The notes under the pieces were generated by a model that saw nothing but the letters and a program-made list of their open reading frames with translations, was not told the origin of the DNA and ran no database searches. From Campylorhamphus procurvoides (Eukaryota; Chordata; Aves; Passeriformes; Dendrocolaptidae), in NCBI GenBank assembly GCA_013396655.1, contig WBMV01001918.1, positions 1 through 64,000 of the forward strand: a stretch of DNA of 64,000 nt, in the 5' to 3' direction. Below are positions 60,601-64,000 of the stretch, piece by piece. How positions within the stretch are numbered: position 1 is the stretch's first letter; each line of letters begins with the position of its first letter. The translations under genes and the position numbers were made by a program.

Positions 60601-63408
60601 TGTATTACCTCTGTGACATTTCAGCTGCTGTATACTCTTACATTTCTGAGAAGAGCAAATAACTTTGTGGTTGACTACTTACCTCTTTAATTAAGGATCC
60701 CATGTAAAGGGCAGTGAGTGGAGTTTGTTCTGCTGGTTTGACAACCACTGTGTTTCCACAAGAAAGGGCAGGGGCAATCTTCCAGATGAACATAACCAAT
60801 GGGAAGTTCCACTGAAAGACAGATGAGAAAGTGTATCCTATTTCCATTATCACCAAAATGCCTCAGCTTTTTCTGTTATAATAGGTCAAATTGTCAACTT
60901 GGTGGTTGATCATTTTGTTGAACCCTTCAGAATGAAGGTATTTTGTAAAAGAAGCTGTCAAACCACGTAACACATAGACTACTGATTTTTGTATGTGTAA
61001 GTACAGAGGATCCAAGGTTTTAGTTGAAAGCTCAAGTGACAGTGAGCATTTCAGGGAAAAGCTCAGGAGACTACAAGTGTACTCCCCCAACAGTCTTACA
61101 GACAGTTGTTGGATTAGTGGTGCAATTGGGAGTTTTGCTATCTTAAATGATCACATCCCTCATCAGTTCAGTGTTCTAAGCTGACTGCTTTGGACCCCAT
61201 GTTATGCAGTATGAGGGATAATGTGATTCGGGTAAAAACTCTTTGCCCCTTTAAGAATGCTTCTAATAGTTTGGGAAGCATTGAGTCCATGAGCTGAGGC
61301 TCATAAAACACCTTTATGAAAAAGGCAGTTAAGAGTTTCCTATTAACATCAAAAAGGCTTGGAGGAATATTCATGCAACTGTTCTTTTTCTCTCTCCTTT
61401 TCTCACTTCAGTATCATCCCATGCACAAAAACAGTGGGAGCATAAGTAACACAAAGTGAGGGATTACAGGGTTTACTGATTATTCATCGTTAAAGTGGAA
61501 CTGTGTAAGTGAAAGAAAATGGAAATGGTGAGCTATCAAACATGGTTTGCAACCTTCACATAAATCTCAAAGTTTTGGTTTATGTAGAAACCTTCGACTT
61601 GCTGGTTCATATAAGGGATATGTAGATTAAGAGTGCCTAGTACATGGAACTCTTTTCATAGGAACCCACTGAAACTGTATAGACCTCACAAATACGTTTA
61701 AAAGTTGCGTTCTTCAAGGTCAGTCTTTTGAATCTTCACTTAAAATAAGTGACTTCAAAACTGGGAGTTTAAATGAGTTTTATGCATAAATAAAAATCCA
61801 TCTGTCTGGAAACTATAAGGAGCTGAACAGATATTGTAGGTCTTAAAGAACTTACTTCTTATAGACTGTAAATATTACACTCTCCTACATGGTTTTTTTT
61901 TCTAATTCTTTCAGTTGCAACAAAACACAATTCCATCTTTCAAACTATTCTGTCAGTATTTTGAGATTTGTTTTCCTTCCATATACAGGGAGGAGGGAGA
62001 AAAAGTTGAATCAGACTGACTGATCAAAAACTCTGTGTTGCAGAATTTGAGCACTCAGGTTAGTCTTCATCTTTCAGGATCTGAAAATTTCTGATTAGCA
62101 ATGTTTCACAAACGCACTTGCAAAATTGGCAAAATTTCAAAAGCATTTCCATTTGTAAAGAGGAATATTTGTGTTTTACATAAATAGTTCCAACTTACAG
62201 GAATAATTTGGCCACACACACCAATAGGCTCATGTCTTGTAAATGTAAAAAAGTTTCCATCTATAGGACAAAGAAATAATTAGACATAATTAGACAATAA
62301 AGTTGGATATCAAACTTAGCAGGATACAGTTTTTTTATAAATTATGTTCTCAAAATCTTAACTATGAAAAGAACTATAAAGTACATCTGGATTCAATGTC
62401 TACTTTCTTTATAGCTCCAAGGTTTGTTTTTACCAGTCTGACTGACTTTTGCAGTCATAACGCTGCTTCTTGATGTAGTATGCACAGCACACCAATGAGC
62501 ATTCTTAATTTCTTTTTCCTTTTATCACCTTTGCTCTTTTAAATCCTAGATACATATCAGACTTTTTTTTATATTAGATCTTAGCTTAAATCAAATCCAT
62601 TAAGTATAAAGTTCTCTTTGATTCAAATAAACATGTGTTCCATTAAGCCTAGTATAGAGGTCTATGTGATGCAAAAAAAGCTGAAGTATTTATCACTCCA
62701 GTTTTCCATAATTCCTTCTTTATTACCATTCTTTTCTTTTCCTTCTGAGACAAGGTGGCTTGAGAGACAATGTTTTCACAGAGCTGCTTAATGGGAAAGG
62801 GAATGAAGTCAAATTTTAGCAAAATACTCTTTCCTTCTTCCTATCTCTTAGTAATTACTCTTCCTACTACATTATCCAGTAACTGAAACAAATATTACTG
62901 CTTTGTGCTAATCTTAGCTTTAATAAGCAAATACCTGGTTTTCACTATCGTGGTCTCACTACAATAAAGTATACATTGCTATGCAAAAGTAGCCTACCAC
63001 AGTTTTTAGATGTACATATAGGTTAAACTTGTTGGTCAATAGACAATACTGGTTAGTAGTATATAGAACAAGAAATAAATTTGAAGAACTGCACTAAATG
63101 CACTAACCAAAATTTATGAAATATCTTTAATAATCTAAATTAAAAGCTATCTAAAATGTTTTCCATTTGAGATATTTTCTGTGTTGCACAACTTTTAGAT
63201 AAAAGTCAGTTATTTACAGGTCCCAGTACTGGCTTCAGTACTTCTGATGGTAATTTATGTTATCTCAAAACTACGTACCCATTGGAACAGTACGCCCATG
63301 GATTTTATCAGCCCAGCCTGCACAGTAGCGTAACGTTTTGACACAGGCACCTAGGTCCATTAGGTAGGCAGTGGAGAAGAGTTTTCCACCATCAATGGCT
63401 TCCATTGT
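46321..63408 (-). CDS. ALDH1A1: ALDH1A1, retinaldehyde dehydrogenase 1 (exons 4-13, spliced)
   Basis: Ten minus-strand exons join in frame: 63408-63279, 62260-62199, 60811-60683, 58333-58220, 56604-56502, 55942-55761, 53611-53447, 50728-50571, 48596-48522 and 46393-46321. They give 396 residues and TAA. The product is a cytosolic, homotetrameric, NAD-dependent enzyme that oxidises retinal to retinoic acid and other aldehydes. The Rossmann/NAD part (PWNFP, KPAEQTP, GSTEVGK), the general-base Glu in LELGGKSP and the nucleophile Cys in GQCCIAGSR are all present. [19 protein letters not shown] at the C-terminus fits ALDH1A1 better than ALDH1A2, which has REYSEVK. TMC1 next door agrees. Exons 1-3 lie right of the window. 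Exon 11 appears twice through an assembly duplication, and exon 9 lacks one codon. Confidence 0.95.
46394..48521 (-). other. ALDH1A1 intron 12, no feature recognised
   Basis: AT-rich intron, no repeat recognised. Confidence 0.65.
48522..48596 (-). CDS. ALDH1A1: ALDH1A1 exon 12
   Basis: 75 bp, acceptor GTTCTTCCAG, donor GTAAGT. It completes the Trp of GTVW and encodes [20 protein letters not shown] then NGRE, with two bases of Met at the end. This is the conserved C-terminal catalytic-domain and oligomerisation segment of ALDH. Confidence 0.95.
48597..49778 (-). other. ALDH1A1 intron 11, part, no feature recognised
   Basis: AT-rich intron sequence with no recognised repeat before the CR1 tail. 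Confidence 0.6.
49779..50260 (-). mobile_element. CR1 LINE 3' end
   Basis: On the minus strand it ends in ATTCTGTGATTCTATG at about 49794-49779, preceded by typical CR1 3' UTR blocks (GGTTGGATATTAGGGAAAGG, GGTCACTTGGTGTGTTCAATC). 5'-truncated near 50260. Its 5' portion from 50117 onward is repeated at 50958-51101 only because of the assembly duplication. Confidence 0.9.
50571..50728 (-). CDS. ALDH1A1: ALDH1A1 exon 11 (left copy)
   Basis: 158 bp on the minus strand, donor GTAAGT. It encodes [38 protein letters not shown] and [14 protein letters not shown], with two bases of Trp. This is the catalytic-domain segment with the ALDH-typical IFGPV start. An identical copy follows at 51412-51569; only one is expected to be real. 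Confidence 0.93.
51412..51569 (-). CDS. ALDH1A1: ALDH1A1 exon 11 (duplicate copy, likely assembly artefact)
   Basis: Identical to 50571-50728 with the same splice sites. If both copies were spliced, the second would follow out of phase: 158 bp is not a multiple of three, so the frame would shift. This is another reason to regard one as artefact. Confidence 0.6.
51796..51815. repeat. (AAAT)n microsatellite
   Basis: ATAAATAAATAAATAAATA at the right edge of the duplicated block. A simple repeat next to a contig end is a common place for assembly to fail. Confidence 0.85.
51816..53446 (-). other. ALDH1A1 intron 10, remainder
   Basis: No recognised repeat or RNA gene. Short open frames only. Confidence 0.6.
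53447..53611 (-). CDS. ALDH1A1: ALDH1A1 exon 10
   Basis: 165 bp, 55 codons, phase 0 to 0. It encodes [36 protein letters not shown] and then [17 protein letters not shown]. The exon size matches the ALDH family's usual 165 bp. The CGG and PTVF blocks are standard ALDH motifs. Confidence 0.95.
53612..55760 (-). other. ALDH1A1 intron 9
   Basis: Contains a CT-rich microsatellite at 54552-54610; otherwise nothing recognised. Confidence 0.65.
54552..54610. repeat. (CT)n microsatellite
   Basis: About 59 bp of CT repeat with a few single-base interruptions. It is purine-rich on the ALDH1A1 sense strand. Confidence 0.92.
55761..55942 (-). CDS. ALDH1A1: ALDH1A1 exon 9 (active-site Cys), one codon short
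   Basis: 182 bp, acceptor TTCTTTGCAG, donor GTATGT. It encodes [20 protein letters not shown] then [15 protein letters not shown], ending GVQQGPQ. The catalytic nucleophile is the second Cys of GQCC. The exon is 3 bp shorter than the 185 bp usual in ALDH1/2 genes because ERAK is followed directly by YTLGN, where relatives have ERAKKY. Confidence 0.95.
55943..56501 (-). other. ALDH1A1 intron 8, no feature recognised
   Basis: Short intron, no repeat recognised. Confidence 0.7.
56502..56604 (-). CDS. ALDH1A1: ALDH1A1 exon 8
   Basis: 103 bp, the family's usual size. It encodes [20 protein letters not shown] then [14 protein letters not shown], and one base of Leu. The Glu in LELGG is the conserved general base, and VGK continues the NAD-binding GSTEVG motif from exon 7. 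Donor GTTAGT. Confidence 0.95.
56605..58219 (-). other. ALDH1A1 intron 7, no feature recognised
   Basis: AT-rich intron, nothing recognised. Confidence 0.65.
58220..58333 (-). CDS. ALDH1A1: ALDH1A1 exon 7
   Basis: 114 bp, 38 codons, phase 0 to 0, donor GTACTG. It encodes [20 protein letters not shown] and ends [10 protein letters not shown], the Rossmann-fold segment with the GSTE coenzyme-binding motif. HMDIDKVAF is ALDH1A1-like. Confidence 0.95.
58334..60682 (-). other. ALDH1A1 intron 6
   Basis: Contains a T-rich run at 58538-58562 (an A-run on the sense strand); otherwise nothing recognised. Confidence 0.65.
60683..60811 (-). CDS. ALDH1A1: ALDH1A1 exon 6
   Basis: 129 bp, 43 codons, phase 0 to 0, acceptor TCTTTCAG, donor GTAAGT. 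It encodes [20 protein letters not shown] and then [15 protein letters not shown], ending GSLIKE. The Asn of WNFP stabilises the substrate oxyanion, and the Lys and Glu of KPAEQTP bind NAD; both are known features of the family. Confidence 0.95.
60812..62198 (-). other. ALDH1A1 intron 5, no feature recognised
   Basis: AT-rich intron, nothing recognised. Confidence 0.65.
62199..62260 (-). CDS. ALDH1A1: ALDH1A1 exon 5
   Basis: 62 bp. The first two bases complete an Asp codon, followed by [20 protein letters not shown], 20 codons. Acceptor CCTATAG, donor GTAAGT. The frame passes directly into WNFP of exon 6. It was too short to show as an open frame and was recognised by sequence. Confidence 0.93.
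62261..63278 (-). other. ALDH1A1 intron 4, no feature recognised
   Basis: AT-rich intron, nothing recognised. Confidence 0.7.
63279..63408 (-). CDS. ALDH1A1: ALDH1A1 exon 4
   Basis: 130 bp, acceptor CATTTTCTGCAG, donor GTACGT. It encodes [20 protein letters not shown], then [18 protein letters not shown] and RTVPM, with one base of Asp. [11 protein letters not shown] is diagnostic of ALDH1A enzymes; LRYCAGW favours 1A1 over 1A2 (FRYYAGW). This is the most upstream exon in the window. Confidence 0.95.
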
Positions 63409-64000
63409 CTGCAGAAAATGGCAATTAAAAAGTTAATATCAAATACTGACAATGGTTCTTTATGCTTGGAATTTGTCATTTAGCTTTCGATAATTCAGTT
63501 TGAGGATTTGGCTTTAGTACAAATATTTAGATTAATTCCCTTCTGAAAGACACATAATATTTGAAAAATTAAAGTTGCAATTTAGAAGTGAGAAAATTTC
63601 ATTATTGTGTATTTTTACTGAGCTGTGTGGGTAGTATTATCATTTGGAATGGCAAGATGTACCAACAAAACCAATAACATTTCTTCCATCTGAATCAGTT
63701 ACACTGTTCTGTTTTATATTAAATATTCTGCAAGCATAGCTCAAGATCAGGTGACAATCTGCAAGTAATGGATGCAAATAAAATGGATGGGCTTCCTCAC
63801 ATACTAGCAAGAGGACTCAAACCATGTCATATATTACTCTAAATACACCTTGACTGTTTGACGTGCAAAGGAAAGATCTGAGTCATCTAGAACTTCTAAC
63901 TGAGAAAAAGTCGCTATGAAAACCAAATACTTACATAGAAGAGTAAGTTTACTTACTCTTTTACTGGTTAACTACCAACTGAGTGATCTAACTGTCCTTA
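63409..64000 (-). other. ALDH1A1 intron 3, part
   Basis: AT-rich intron running off the right edge. The preceding exon was not found here. Confidence 0.65.

Overview
The window is vertebrate nuclear DNA, most likely from a bird. It is AT-rich, genes are split into short exons bounded by GT/AG splice sites, and CR1 LINE copies are common, including one ending in the CR1 terminal motif ATTCTGTGATTCTATG. Several retroviral-type LTRs of different families are present. An RTE-type LINE at the left edge resembles the AviRTE family, which is known from only some bird lineages. No bacterial-style operons, CRISPR arrays, tRNA or rRNA genes were recognised.

Two genes converge tail to tail. The plus strand carries the 3' part of TMC1 (11 coding exons, 3975-26431, 570 residues to the stop), encoding the pore-forming subunit of the hair-cell mechanotransduction channel. 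The minus strand carries exons 4-13 (human numbering) of ALDH1A1 (63408 down to 46321, 396 residues to the stop), the cytosolic retinaldehyde dehydrogenase. The first exons of each gene lie outside the window, TMC1 to the left and ALDH1A1 to the right. TMC1 and ALDH1A1 are also convergent neighbours in human. The genes have unrelated functions, so the pairing is conserved linkage and not an operon.

Layout: 1-966, 5' part of an RTE LINE (minus). 2376-3206, truncated copy of LTR family A. 3975-26431, TMC1 exons, with a CR1 tail (9474-9866), a near-complete LTR A (13399-14787), a truncated LTR A ending at an N (16015-16290) and LTR B (24295-25831) in the introns. 26432-46320, about 20 kb intergenic, with a solo LTR C with clean ends (28646-29232), a probable LTR D (29893-30334), a CR1 reverse-transcriptase fragment (31440-32930), a CR1 3' half (34846-35880) and an LTR A scrap (35884-35965). 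46321-63408, ALDH1A1 exons and introns, with a CR1 tail at 49779-50260.

Two stretches are exact direct duplications separated by a single N: 610 bp around 25222 and 840 bp around 50957. They look like unmerged contig overlaps, not biology. The second duplicates ALDH1A1 exon 11, so any automatic gene model here will be wrong unless one copy is dropped. I found no convincing undescribed system. The most useful observations are the assembly artefacts, the long Gly/Pro-rich TMC1 tail, a one-residue in-frame deletion in ALDH1A1 exon 9, and the RTE and LTR insertions.
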